This document shows, piece by piece, positions 9,801-18,328 of a stretch of DNA of 64,000 bases (position 1 is the first letter of the stretch; every line of letters starts with the position of its first letter). Source of the DNA: Streptomyces lomondensis (lineage in GTDB: Bacteria > Actinomycetota > Actinomycetes > Streptomycetales > Streptomycetaceae); the NCBI RefSeq assembly GCF_014651035.1, contig NZ_BMWC01000002.1:558001-622000 (forward strand), read 5' to 3'. Both the position numbers and the translations under genes were made by a program. A model generated the notes under the pieces. That model saw nothing but the letters and a program-made list of their open reading frames with translations. It did no database searches and had not been told where the DNA came from.

Positions 9801-10416
9801 CCGCGACCAGGACCCGCATCCCCGCCTCCGGGCGGATGGGCAGCAGACTCGCGATGCTGTGGGCGTCCGGGCCGGTCGTGACGCCGCGGTCCTCGTCCAG
9901 GCCGTCCACCAGCAGGACCAGGCGTTCACCGCGCTCGGCGCAGGCGCGGGCGGCGGCACCGTACAGGTACAGGAGATGGGCCTCGCGGGTCGCCACGGTC
10001 AGGTGGGCGGGCAGGGCCTCGCCGGACAGCTCCGCCAGCTGTTCGAGTACGACGTCCACATACGCCACGACGTCGTTCTGGGCGCCCAGGCGGGCCGTGA
10101 TGAAGAACGGGACGATCCGCACGCCCTGCGGAGGGTGCAGGGCGAACCACGACAGCAGCGCGGTCTTGCCCGCCCACGCCTCCGCACGCCACCAGGCGTA
10201 CGGGGGGCCGGAGTCGGCCGTGCAGAAGGCGGACAGCTCGGCGAGTTCCCGCTCGCGGCCGACGAGTTCGCCGGGGGCGATCCTGCGGACCTGCTCCCAG
10301 TACGCCGAGCGCACCTGCCGGGTGAAGAAGAGGCGGTTGTGGTCGCCGGTGACGGCCACCCCCACGTCCCGCCCCGCGGCCACCGACCGCCCCGCCCGCT
10401 TCCCCCACCACCGCAT
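6697..10416 (-). CDS. Large STAND-type P-loop NTPase with helical-repeat C-terminus
   Basis: 1239-residue protein not matching a named gene. After a short N-terminal piece with VAVTGDHNRLFF, a motif type often seen before STAND/NACHT ATPases in actinomycetes, comes an ATPase: degenerate Walker A AEAWAGKT (residues 78-85; the first Gly is Ala), Walker [13 protein letters not shown] (165-176). From about residue 440 to 1190 there are many units of about 35 residues with A-x-x-L-A-x-A-G-x-x-D-R-A-E-A, TPR-like. Such proteins act as signal-responsive scaffolds, including in phage defence and in secondary-metabolism regulation. The last 46 or so residues (Pro/Ala/Ser-rich) are antisense to the dehydrogenase 3' end and look like read-through after loss of the native stop. 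Function unassigned. Confidence 0.8.
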   Translation of the reverse strand: MRWWGKRAGRSVAAGRDVGVAVTGDHNRLFFTRQVRSAYWEQVRRIAPGELVGRERELAELSAFCTADSGPPYAWWRAEAWAGKTALLSWFALHPPQGVRIVPFFITARLGAQNDVVAYVDVVLEQLAELSGEALPAHLTVATREAHLLYLYGAAARACAERGERLVLLVDGLDEDRGVTTGPDAHSIASLLPIRPEAGMRVLVAGRLNPPLPGDVPEDHPLRDPAIVRTLAPSPYARAIRAEAERELKRLIEAGGLEHDLLGLVAVAGGGLTAEDLAALTGAVPYRVRDVLSTRAGRTFGLRVDVYLLGHEELQAQAEEMLGTSEMDHYRAKLHAWAEEWRERDWPEETPEYLLRGYFRMLRSTGDLERMLRCGADTRRQERMLALTGSDASAVNEIHLAEDLIIERGARRPLDSLRLAIHRERLVDRSAGAPDSLPHAWALAGRTGRAVALARSLPNGHRRGIGLAAVADVLLEQGDRDGALDLLVEAAEAVRQGEGQSRDDLARCAVAGLFARAGQFDRAAALARTVSTLYLDVHTYVQVGKACLAAQRWDLAQELVDGAPNLACRTGMEDAVLSAHAAAGRHAEAEAMARAIEPEARAAALITVASALRESGQHRRADALCAEAETWARDRAEADEVVGLLAGAGEFDRAEGVLAGLHGKADHEEAAAELTRRLARAGELDRAEALLGILAPRAHHHTLWEVAEARARAGRYAQAEALARQIPAADVASAALCSIVRVMADGGEVERAESLARTLGPRTEGPSALYEVVESLAQSGDPDRARSLADSLAHPVEHTHASLEVAAALARAGRRDEAARILLAVESRTRVLHPLTAARKLGVAATALAEAGHREAALSVLDGTGTLVADRRSEPHTTPGEYIWSLRALVAARTATGQLDRAETLAGWAPDDYERRHLLAPVVQGWARSGEVARAVAVMTAEDEADSALAGILSPLVVPFACGLAEAGDVEAAEAQVRKGAALGARASALCSLAVTLTETGRTDRARRIVDEVIAMEGEYDQPSTMELSALVRALAAAGEGEAARAALDAMPPPDRPSGSAWYIGATAVAEALTALGHHERAMETLRTIEDPYDRAQGTLAVVEVLAETGECARAEELAGTLSVPAMVSRAWARIAAATTDGERARRLAALALQGGEWVSALPALLRQAPDVVPLVVEAADAMKSACGQHPGAPIAARTSAPSWTTQPPAPPAAPASPPPSAPCTAGPGSTPSSPGPDR

Positions 10417-10511
10417 GCCGTCATGATGCCAAAGGGCCGAGAGGCACCCACGCGCCCCGCTTGGGATGATGGAGCTGTTCAGCCGGACCCAGGGGGGCCG
10501 GAGGCGAGGCC

Positions 10512-11219
10512 ATGACGTTCGTACAGCTCATTGAATGCAGGACCAGCCGGCTCGACGAGATGAACCGGCTGATGGACCAGTGGGTCGAGCAGACCCGGGG
10601 GAAGCGGACCGCGACGCACAGTGTGGTGGCGAAGGACCGGGCCGACGCGTCGCACATCGTCGAGATCGTGGAGTTCCCGTCGTACGAGGAGGCGATGCGG
10701 AACTCGGGGCTCCCGGAGACCGACCGGATCTTCCAGGAGATGGTGGCGCTCTGCGACGAGACGCCGACCTTCACGGATCTGGACGTGGTGCGCGACGAGC
10801 AGCTGAACGCGGCCACCGCGCGCAGGTTCTTCGAGCTGGCGCCCGGCCGGGGCGACGCGCCGCCGTTCAACGACGTGTTCGTCGAGGACTACCACGACCA
10901 CGATCCCGCCAATGTGCAGGACGTCATCGGGCTGGACGCGGTGCGGCGCGAGGTGGAGGTCTGGCGGGGCGGGTTCGACTTCTCGTTCACGATCGAGGAC
11001 CAGCTGGCGCAGGGTGACCGGGTGTGCACCCGGTGGACCTGGCGGGGGCACCACAAGGGCGAGTTTCTCGGGATCCCGCCGACCGGGAAGGACGTCACCA
11101 TGACCGGGACGACGATCCACCGCTGCACCCCGGACGGGAAGATCGCCGAGGGCTGGTGGCAGTACGACCGGCTGGGGCTGATGCAGCAGCTCGGGGCGCT
11201 GGACCCGCTGGAGCTGTGA
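10512..11219 (+). CDS. SnoaL-like ester cyclase/NTF2-fold protein with N-terminal extra domain
   Basis: 235 residues. The C-terminal half (about 100-235) is a SnoaL-like polyketide/ester cyclase domain: FVEDYHDHDP, a central FTIEDQLAQGDRVCTRWTWRG, and the end signature GKIAEGWWQYDRLGL. The N-terminal 95 residues (MTFVQLIECRTSRLDEMNRL...) look like a small alpha/beta barrel-like domain as found in short hypothetical Streptomyces proteins. The ATG is preceded by GGCGAGG. It is divergent from the large NTPase with 95 bases between them. Substrate and pathway are unknown; no polyketide genes are nearby. Confidence 0.8.
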   Translation: MTFVQLIECRTSRLDEMNRLMDQWVEQTRGKRTATHSVVAKDRADASHIVEIVEFPSYEEAMRNSGLPETDRIFQEMVALCDETPTFTDLDVVRDEQLNAATARRFFELAPGRGDAPPFNDVFVEDYHDHDPANVQDVIGLDAVRREVEVWRGGFDFSFTIEDQLAQGDRVCTRWTWRGHHKGEFLGIPPTGKDVTMTGTTIHRCTPDGKIAEGWWQYDRLGLMQQLGALDPLEL

Positions 11220-11247
11220 GGCGCGCAGGTACCTGAGGTGAAGCGGG

Positions 11248-11285
11248 AGAAGCCCCCGTGCCGCCGAGGCGGTACGGGGGCTTCT
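11248..11285. terminator. Bidirectional terminator between the SnoaL-like gene and groEL1
   Basis: AGAAGCCCCCGT and ACGGGGGCTTCT form a 12-bp perfect stem, extended inwards by CCG/CGG, between two convergent genes. AAGC and TTCT flanks give short A/T runs on both sides, so it can end both transcripts. Confidence 0.9.
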
Positions 11286-11302
11286 GCCACGAGGTCGGTG
11301 CC

Positions 11303-13352
<2,050 letters not shown>

Positions 13353-13451
13353 GATCCGACCTCCCCCTTCGGAGATCTCACGGGGTTAACTGTCTGAGGT
13401 GGCGACCAGGTCGATCCGTCGTCGCGGGTGCCGGACCTGCCCGTCGCTGTG

Positions 13452-13478
13452 TTGGCACTCTCCTTCGTCGAGTGCCAG
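13452..13478. promoter_or_regulatory. CIRCE operator, proximal copy
   Basis: TTGGCACTC-N9-GAGTGCCAG matches the HrcA-bound CIRCE consensus TTAGCACTC-N9-GAGTGCTAA, with compensating substitutions that keep the inverted repeat. It lies just downstream of the proposed groES -10 element, around the transcription start. Confidence 0.95.
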
Positions 13479-13483
13479 AGCCG

Positions 13484-13513
13484 AGACTATGACCGCGATT
13501 AGCACTCGGTCAA
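13484..13513 (-). promoter_or_regulatory. groES promoter
   Basis: Minus-strand TTGACC (13508-13513) and TAGTCT (13484-13489) are 18 bases apart, a vegetative (HrdB-type) promoter. The -35 overlaps the distal CIRCE and the start overlaps the proximal CIRCE, which is how HrcA would block it. Confidence 0.75.
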
Positions 13514-13525
13514 GCGGACTGCTAA
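13499..13525. promoter_or_regulatory. CIRCE operator, distal copy
   Basis: TTAGCACTC-N9-GACTGCTAA; one base differs from the perfect CIRCE inverted repeat. Its centre covers the groES -35 element. Confidence 0.95.
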
Positions 13526-13577
13526 TTGCGGGCGGCGCGTCGGCCAGGCAGGTTGCCGCGCGGGGCCGTCCGGACCC

Positions 13578-14300
13578 TCACAGGTAGTCCTCCAGCCGCC
13601 CCACCCGCAGGCCCTTCCCCTCGATCTCCCGCAGCAGTCGCAGCGTCCGTTCGGTCAGGGTCAGGGACGCGTCGCCCGAGGGCACGGAGACGATGTCGCC
13701 GGGGCGCAGGCCGGGCCCGTCCCTGGTGTACGTCAGTTCGCCCTCGGCGCCCAGGGACGCCCGCCAGAGCACGACCGCCGTGATGCCGCAGTCGGCCGCG
13801 GCGCGCAGGGTCGTCGTGTCGTAGGTGCCGTAGGGCGGGCGGAAGAGGCGGGGGCGGATGCCGAAGCGGGAGCGGAGTTTGTGCTGCTGGCCGCAGATCT
13901 CGGCGCGCTGGCCGGCGTAGGGCAGGCCGCGCAGGGCGGGGTGGTCGAGGGTGTGGTTCTGGATGGACGCGCCGACCGCGCGCAGCCGGGCGAAGTGGCC
14001 GTAGCCGGGCCCCACGACGCTGTCCGTGAGGAACATGCTGACCGGGAGCCGCCGGGCGCGGACGAGGCCGACGAAGCGGGGGTCGCGCTCGGCGCCGTCG
14101 TCGTAGGTGAGGAAGACGACCGGGTCGCGGGTGGGGACGTGGTCGACGACGGGCGGGAGGGGGTGGGCGTGGCTCGCCGCGTGCGTCGGGGACTGGGCGC
14201 GGCCGTCGGCGGTTCCCGGCCGCTCCCCCGCGGCGCCCGCGCAGCCGACCAGCAGGACCGCGCCCGCGCACAGCACGGCGGCCGCCGGTCGCCGCCTCAC
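13578..14300 (-). CDS. Polysaccharide deacetylase lipoprotein, second of a tandem pair
   Basis: 240-residue predicted lipoprotein: the GTG start overlaps the upstream stop (GTGA) with GGAGG before it, giving a basic-hydrophobic signal and lipobox LVGC. NodB-type carbohydrate esterase 4 domain: motif 1 TYDDG, motif 2 NHTLDH, motif 3 LFRPPYGTYD. Motif 5, normally L-x-H with the catalytic base-assisting His, reads DIVSVPSGD and lacks the His, unlike its upstream twin, so activity may be reduced or altered. Members remove N-acetyl groups from peptidoglycan or chitin-type glycans at the cell surface. It is translationally coupled to its paralogue. Confidence 0.85.
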   Translation of the reverse strand: MRRRPAAAVLCAGAVLLVGCAGAAGERPGTADGRAQSPTHAASHAHPLPPVVDHVPTRDPVVFLTYDDGAERDPRFVGLVRARRLPVSMFLTDSVVGPGYGHFARLRAVGASIQNHTLDHPALRGLPYAGQRAEICGQQHKLRSRFGIRPRLFRPPYGTYDTTTLRAAADCGITAVVLWRASLGAEGELTYTRDGPGLRPGDIVSVPSGDASLTLTERTLRLLREIEGKGLRVGRLEDYL

Positions 14301-15220
14301 AGGTAGTCCTCCAGCCGCCCCACCGCGTACCCCTCGGCCGTGACCTTGTTCAGGAAGCGGCGGATCATGTCCGGCATCGTGCCCTTCCACTGGGCGGGGC
14401 CCCGGAAGTGGGTGAGGACGATGTCGCCCGGGCGCAGCTTCCGGTCCGCCTCGCGGTACTCCCAGCGGTCGGCGAAGACCTCCTCGTTCCAGAGCGGGAC
14501 GTACTCGATGCCGCAGGCCTTGGCGGCGCGCAGGGTCGCCCGGTTGTAGCTGCCGTAGGGCGGGCGGAAGAGGGTGGGGCGCTTGCCGAAGCGCTTCAGG
14601 ATGTAGCGCTGCATGCCGCAGATCTCGCGTTTCTGCGCGCGGTACGACAGGCCCGGCAGATAGGGGTGGTGGAGGGTGTGGTTGTTCAGCACCACGCCCC
14701 TGGCCTGCATCTTCCGGAAGTAGCGGGGGTCGTCCTTCACCAGGTAGCCGCTGAGGAACGCGGTGTACGGGACGTCCAGGTCGCTCATCATCCGCAGGAA
14801 CGCCCGGTCCTTCTCGGCGCCGTCGTCGATGGTGAGGAAGACGACCTTGTCCCGGGTGGGGATCCTGGTGAAGACGGGCGGGAGGTCCGACTCCTCGTGG
14901 CCCTTCACCTCGAAGCCCTCGCGGGTCCTGATCCTGGGCTTCTCCTCGGGGGCCGGCGGGGCGGGCAGCGGGGCCCTCTTCAGGTCCCAGCGGTGCGCGG
15001 CGGCGCCCCGGGCGGCGTGCGCGGCGCGCAGTTTGGAGGCGTAGGACTCGAGCGCGCGGGCCGGGGGCGCGTCGAGGGGCTGCTGGCCGCCGGCCGGGGT
15101 GACCTGGTCGCTGCCGCCCTGCGCGCAGCCCGAGGCGATGGCGGCGAGGGCGAGCACGGCGAGGCCGACCCGCGCACGGCCAAATGCCCGGCTTTTGTCA
15201 TTTTGTACGACTGCTCGCAT
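14297..15220 (-). CDS. Polysaccharide deacetylase lipoprotein, first of a tandem pair
   Basis: 307-residue predicted lipoprotein. The ATG at 15220, preceded by GAGGA, gives a signal peptide ending in the lipobox ASGC; the longer frame upstream has no such signal. After a linker rich in Pro (about residues 60-110) comes a NodB/CE4 domain with TIDDG, NHTLHH, LFRPPYGSYN and an intact motif 5 (DIVLTHFRG with His). Likely a metal-dependent deacetylase acting on wall glycans outside the membrane. It shares the ending VGRLEDYL with the downstream copy, showing recent tandem duplication. The gene is divergent from the methyltransferase. Confidence 0.88.
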   Translation of the reverse strand: MRAVVQNDKSRAFGRARVGLAVLALAAIASGCAQGGSDQVTPAGGQQPLDAPPARALESYASKLRAAHAARGAAAHRWDLKRAPLPAPPAPEEKPRIRTREGFEVKGHEESDLPPVFTRIPTRDKVVFLTIDDGAEKDRAFLRMMSDLDVPYTAFLSGYLVKDDPRYFRKMQARGVVLNNHTLHHPYLPGLSYRAQKREICGMQRYILKRFGKRPTLFRPPYGSYNRATLRAAKACGIEYVPLWNEEVFADRWEYREADRKLRPGDIVLTHFRGPAQWKGTMPDMIRRFLNKVTAEGYAVGRLEDYL

Positions 15221-15320
15221 GGTGCCGGATCCTCGCAGCCGACCCGGGTGAACCCGCCCCGACACCGCGGCCGACGGCCCACCATCCACCGACTGGCCCA
15301 CACACCCGCCTCCTGCCGCC

Positions 15321-16502
15321 GTGGCCGACAATGAACCGGTGAACGACCTCGCCCCTCTCCTCACCCCAGAAGGCCGCGCCCTCCTCGACGAGGTGCGCGA
15401 CACCGACCCGGCGCGGGAACTGGCCGTCGCGACCCGGCTGCGCCGCGAGCATCCGGCCGAGCTGGTGTCGGCGGCGCTCGGCCAGGCGCGGCTGCGGCAG
15501 CGGGCGGCGGTGAAGTTCGGGGCCGAGGACGCGGGGCGGATGTTCTTCACGCCGCACGGGGTGGAGCAGTCGACCCGGGCGAGCGTGGCCGCCTACCGGG
15601 CCCGGCGGATGGCGGAGCTGGGCGTGGCCTCGGTCGCCGACCTGTGCTGCGGCATCGGCGGCGACGCGATCGCGCTGGCCCGCGCCGGGATCCGGGTGCT
15701 GGCCGTGGACCGGGACCCGCTGACGGCCGCCGCGGCGCGGGCCAACACCGACGAGCTGGGCCTGGCCGACCTGATCGAGGTGCGGGAGGCGGACGTCACG
15801 GACGTGGACACGGCCGGCTATGACGCCGTCTTCGTCGACCCGGCCCGGCGCGGCGGCCGCGGCCGGATCTTCGACCCCGAGGCCTACTCACCGCCCCTGT
15901 CCTGGGCGGTGTCCGCCGCCCGCCGGGCCTCCCGCACCGCCGCGCTGAAGATCGCCCCCGGCATTCCGCACGAGGCGGTCCCCGAGGACGCCGAGGCCGA
16001 GTGGATCTCCGACGGCGGGGACGTGAAGGAGGCGGTGCTGTGGTTCGGCACCGAGCCGGGGGCGGTACGGGCCACCCTGCTGCCGGGCCCCCGCACTCTG
16101 CTCTCCCGTGCCCTGCCCGATCCCCCGGTCCGCCCGCCCGGCCGCTACCTCTACGAGCCCGACGGCGCCGTCATCCGCGCCCATCTGGTCTCGGAGGTCG
16201 CCGACCAGGTCGACGGCGGCCTGCTCGACGCGACCATCGCGTACGTCACGGCCGACGCGCTGCGCCCGACCCCGTACGCCACGGCCTACGAGATCACCGA
16301 CCACCTCCCCTTCAACGTCAAGAAGCTGAAGGCCCTGCTGCGGGAGCGCGAGGTCGGCACGCTGACGGTGAAGAAGCGCGGCTCGGCGGTCGAGCCGGAG
16401 GACCTCCGCAGGAAGGTCAAGCCGCAGGGCCCGAACGCGGCGACGGTGTTCCTGACCCGGGTGGCGGGGGCACCGGCGATGCTGCTCGGCCACCCCGCCT
16501 GA
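15321..16502 (+). CDS. Class I SAM-dependent methyltransferase with THUMP-like domain
   Basis: 393 residues. The central Rossmann methyltransferase shows motif I VADLCCGIGGDA, followed by acidic AVDRD and motif IV FVDPARRGGRGRIF; a DPARR loop is characteristic of the tRNA/rRNA-modifying group. The C-terminal part (SGGD..EAVLWFG to the end) corresponds to the THUMP-like domain family found after such methyltransferases. RNA is therefore the likely substrate, though the exact base is unknown. The start is uncertain: GTG at 15321 gives the annotated length, while a second GTG 18 bases later is possible; neither has a strong ribosome binding site. Confidence 0.85.
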   Translation: MADNEPVNDLAPLLTPEGRALLDEVRDTDPARELAVATRLRREHPAELVSAALGQARLRQRAAVKFGAEDAGRMFFTPHGVEQSTRASVAAYRARRMAELGVASVADLCCGIGGDAIALARAGIRVLAVDRDPLTAAAARANTDELGLADLIEVREADVTDVDTAGYDAVFVDPARRGGRGRIFDPEAYSPPLSWAVSAARRASRTAALKIAPGIPHEAVPEDAEAEWISDGGDVKEAVLWFGTEPGAVRATLLPGPRTLLSRALPDPPVRPPGRYLYEPDGAVIRAHLVSEVADQVDGGLLDATIAYVTADALRPTPYATAYEITDHLPFNVKKLKALLREREVGTLTVKKRGSAVEPEDLRRKVKPQGPNAATVFLTRVAGAPAMLLGHPA

Positions 16503-16505
16503 CGT

Positions 16506-17795
16506 TCAGGTCTCCTTGGCCGCCCGCCCCAGCAGCAGCTCCCGCTCCCTCTCGTTGCGCGTCAGCGAAGCCGCCCGCTCGAACTCCGCGCGGGCCTCCG
16601 TCGTACGGCCGAGGCGGGAGAGGAGGTCGCCGCGCACGCTGGGGAGCAGGTGGTAGTCGCGCAGGGCGGGGTCGTCGGCCAGGGAGTCGACGATGGCCAG
16701 GGCCGGGCCCGGGCCCTCGGCCATCGAGACGGCCACCGCGCGGTTCAGTTCCACGACCGGGGACGGGGAGCGGGCGGCCAGGAGGGCGTAGAGGGTGGCG
16801 ATGCGGGGCCAGTCGGTCTCCTCGTACGTGTACGCGTGCGCGTGGCAGGCGGCGATGGCGGCCTGGAGGAGGTACGGGCCCGGGGCGCCGGAGGAGGTGG
16901 CCTCGGCCCTGCCCAGCGCGGCGATGCCGCGGGCGATGAGCATGCGGTTCCAGCGGGCGCGGTTCTGGTCCTTGAGGAGGACCGGTTCGCCGGAAGGGCC
17001 CGTGCGAGCCGCCGTCCGGGACGCCTGGAACTCCAGGAGCGCGGTCAGGCCGTGCACCTCCGGTTCCTTCGGCATGAGCGCGGAGAGCACCCGGGCCAGC
17101 CGCAGGGCGTCCTCGCACAGGCCCGGGCGGAGCCAGTCGTCGCCGGCCGTGGCGGCGTAACCCTCGTTGAAGACGAGGTAGATGACGTCGAGGACCGAGC
17201 CGAGACGGGCCTCGCGGTCGGGGCCGTAGGGCACCTCGAAGGCGATGTTCTTCGCGGCCAGGGTGCGCTTCGCGCGGACGATGCGCTGGGCGACGGTCGG
17301 CTCGGGGACCAGGAACGCGCGGGCGATCTCGGCCGTGGTCAGACCGCCGAGGAGACGCAGGGCGAGGGCGGTGCGGGCCTCGGTGGACAGCACCGGGTGG
17401 CAGGCGGTGAAGACCAGGCGGAGCAGGTCGTCGTCGAAGTCGTCCGGGTCGGCGGGCTCCTCCGGTGGAGACACCGTCGACAGGTCCCGGCCGATCTCCG
17501 CCAGCTTGCGGGCGTAGTTCTCCCGGCGGCGGACCAGGTCGACGCCGCGGTTGCGGGCGGTGGCCATGAGCCAGGCGCCCGGGTTGTCGGGCACGCCGTC
17601 CCGCGGCCACTGCTCCAGCGCGGCGACCAGCGCGTCCTGCGCGAGTTCCTCGGCGATGCCGACGTCCCGGACGACCCGGGCGACGCCGGCGATGATGCGG
17701 GGCGACTCGATGCGGAAGACCGTTTCGATGGCTGTGCTGGTGCCGCTCGGGTCGGCGGTGGTGCCGCTCGGGTCGGCGGTGGGCTGCGGGGTCAC
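16506..17795 (-). CDS. ECF42-type sigma factor with C-terminal TPR extension
   Basis: 429 residues, far longer than a normal ECF sigma factor. Residues about 15-190 hold sigma region 2 (IIAGVARVVRDVGIAEELAQ ... WLMATARNRGVDLVRRR) and region 4 (RLVFTACHPVL ... LLGGLTTAEIARAFLVPEPT). The remaining 230 residues (ALAVREVLYLVFNEGY-like segment, then TPR-like helices) are the conserved extension of group ECF42, which is required for activity. The upstream gene on the same strand encodes the DGPF/YCII-domain partner that defines the group. No anti-sigma factor is used in this group. The N-terminus contains a duplicated heptapeptide TADPSGT. Target is its own partner gene; see the promoter entry. Confidence 0.92.
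   Translation of the reverse strand: MTPQPTADPSGTTADPSGTSTAIETVFRIESPRIIAGVARVVRDVGIAEELAQDALVAALEQWPRDGVPDNPGAWLMATARNRGVDLVRRRENYARKLAEIGRDLSTVSPPEEPADPDDFDDDLLRLVFTACHPVLSTEARTALALRLLGGLTTAEIARAFLVPEPTVAQRIVRAKRTLAAKNIAFEVPYGPDREARLGSVLDVIYLVFNEGYAATAGDDWLRPGLCEDALRLARVLSALMPKEPEVHGLTALLEFQASRTAARTGPSGEPVLLKDQNRARWNRMLIARGIAALGRAEATSSGAPGPYLLQAAIAACHAHAYTYEETDWPRIATLYALLAARSPSPVVELNRAVAVSMAEGPGPALAIVDSLADDPALRDYHLLPSVRGDLLSRLGRTTEARAEFERAASLTRNERERELLLGRAAKET
17740..17781. repeat. 21-bp tandem duplication inside the ECF42 gene
   Basis: The sequence GTGCCGCTCGGGTCGGCGGT plus G occurs twice head to tail. It encodes a duplicated TADPSGT heptapeptide within the first 20 residues of the sigma factor, before region 2, so it is in frame and probably neutral. 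Confidence 0.9.
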
Positions 17796-17842
17796 AGCCC
17801 ACCATCAGACACCCGTGGCGCCTCCCGGCCAAGGCGGACCGG

Positions 17843-18199
17843 TCAGCCCTCGGCGATCTGCCGGACCTCGGCGGTGATCGTCCAGTAGTCCTCGTGCAGG
17901 GACAGGAACCGCTTGGTCCACTCGACCGCCTCGGCCTTGTCCTTGCACTGGCTGATCGAGTAACCGCCGATGACCTCCTTGGTCTCGGTGAACGGCCCGT
18001 CGGTGACGGACAGCTCCCCGCCCTCCCAGGTCACCCGGGTGCCGTCCGACGTCGGCGTGAGCCCGGCCGTGTCCAGCATGACCCCGGCCTTGGTGATCTC
18101 CTCCAGCAGCTTGCCCATCCGCTCCTGGAGCTCGGGGCTCGGGCCCTCGGCGGGGGCGTTCTTCTCGTCGATGCGGATCAGGGTGAGAAAGCGCGGCAT
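17843..18199 (-). CDS. DGPF (YCII-related) domain protein, ECF42 partner
   Basis: 118-residue small alpha/beta protein beginning MPRFLTLIRIDEKNAP, with the signature SVTDGPFTETKEVIGGYSI that gives the DGPF family its name. The ATG is chosen because GAGGAG precedes it; a longer GTG frame would cover the promoter. Dimeric ferredoxin-like folds of this kind are the conserved target genes of ECF42 sigma factors, here directly downstream on the same strand with about 47 bases between. The biochemical role of DGPF proteins is not established. Confidence 0.92.
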   Translation of the reverse strand: MPRFLTLIRIDEKNAPAEGPSPELQERMGKLLEEITKAGVMLDTAGLTPTSDGTRVTWEGGELSVTDGPFTETKEVIGGYSISQCKDKAEAVEWTKRFLSLHEDYWTITAEVRQIAEG

Positions 18200-18252
18200 G
18201 GTGACTCCTCGGGGCTCTGTGGGGCGAGGCCGTTCCTCGCTCTCACCCCTGC

Positions 18253-18279
18253 GTCGATCGGGAGACGCCGGGATCGACA
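18253..18279 (-). promoter_or_regulatory. Probable ECF42-dependent promoter of the DGPF gene
   Basis: On the minus strand TGTCGA (18274-18279) is followed 17 bases later by CGAC (18253-18256). This fits the TGTCGA -35 and CGA(T)C -10 pattern I recall for ECF42 targets. It lies about 55 bases before the DGPF ATG and would also serve the sigma gene, giving autoregulation. Confidence 0.75.
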
Positions 18280-18328
18280 CCCTCGCCGGATTTTCTCCGA
18301 GATTTTTTCCGGGCCTCGTCCGTGCAGG

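Noticed and set aside
6840..10416. Phage defence operon or CRISPR array beside the STAND NTPase
   Set aside because: No nuclease, protease, TIR domain or repeat-spacer array nearby; only the NTPase itself is suggestive.
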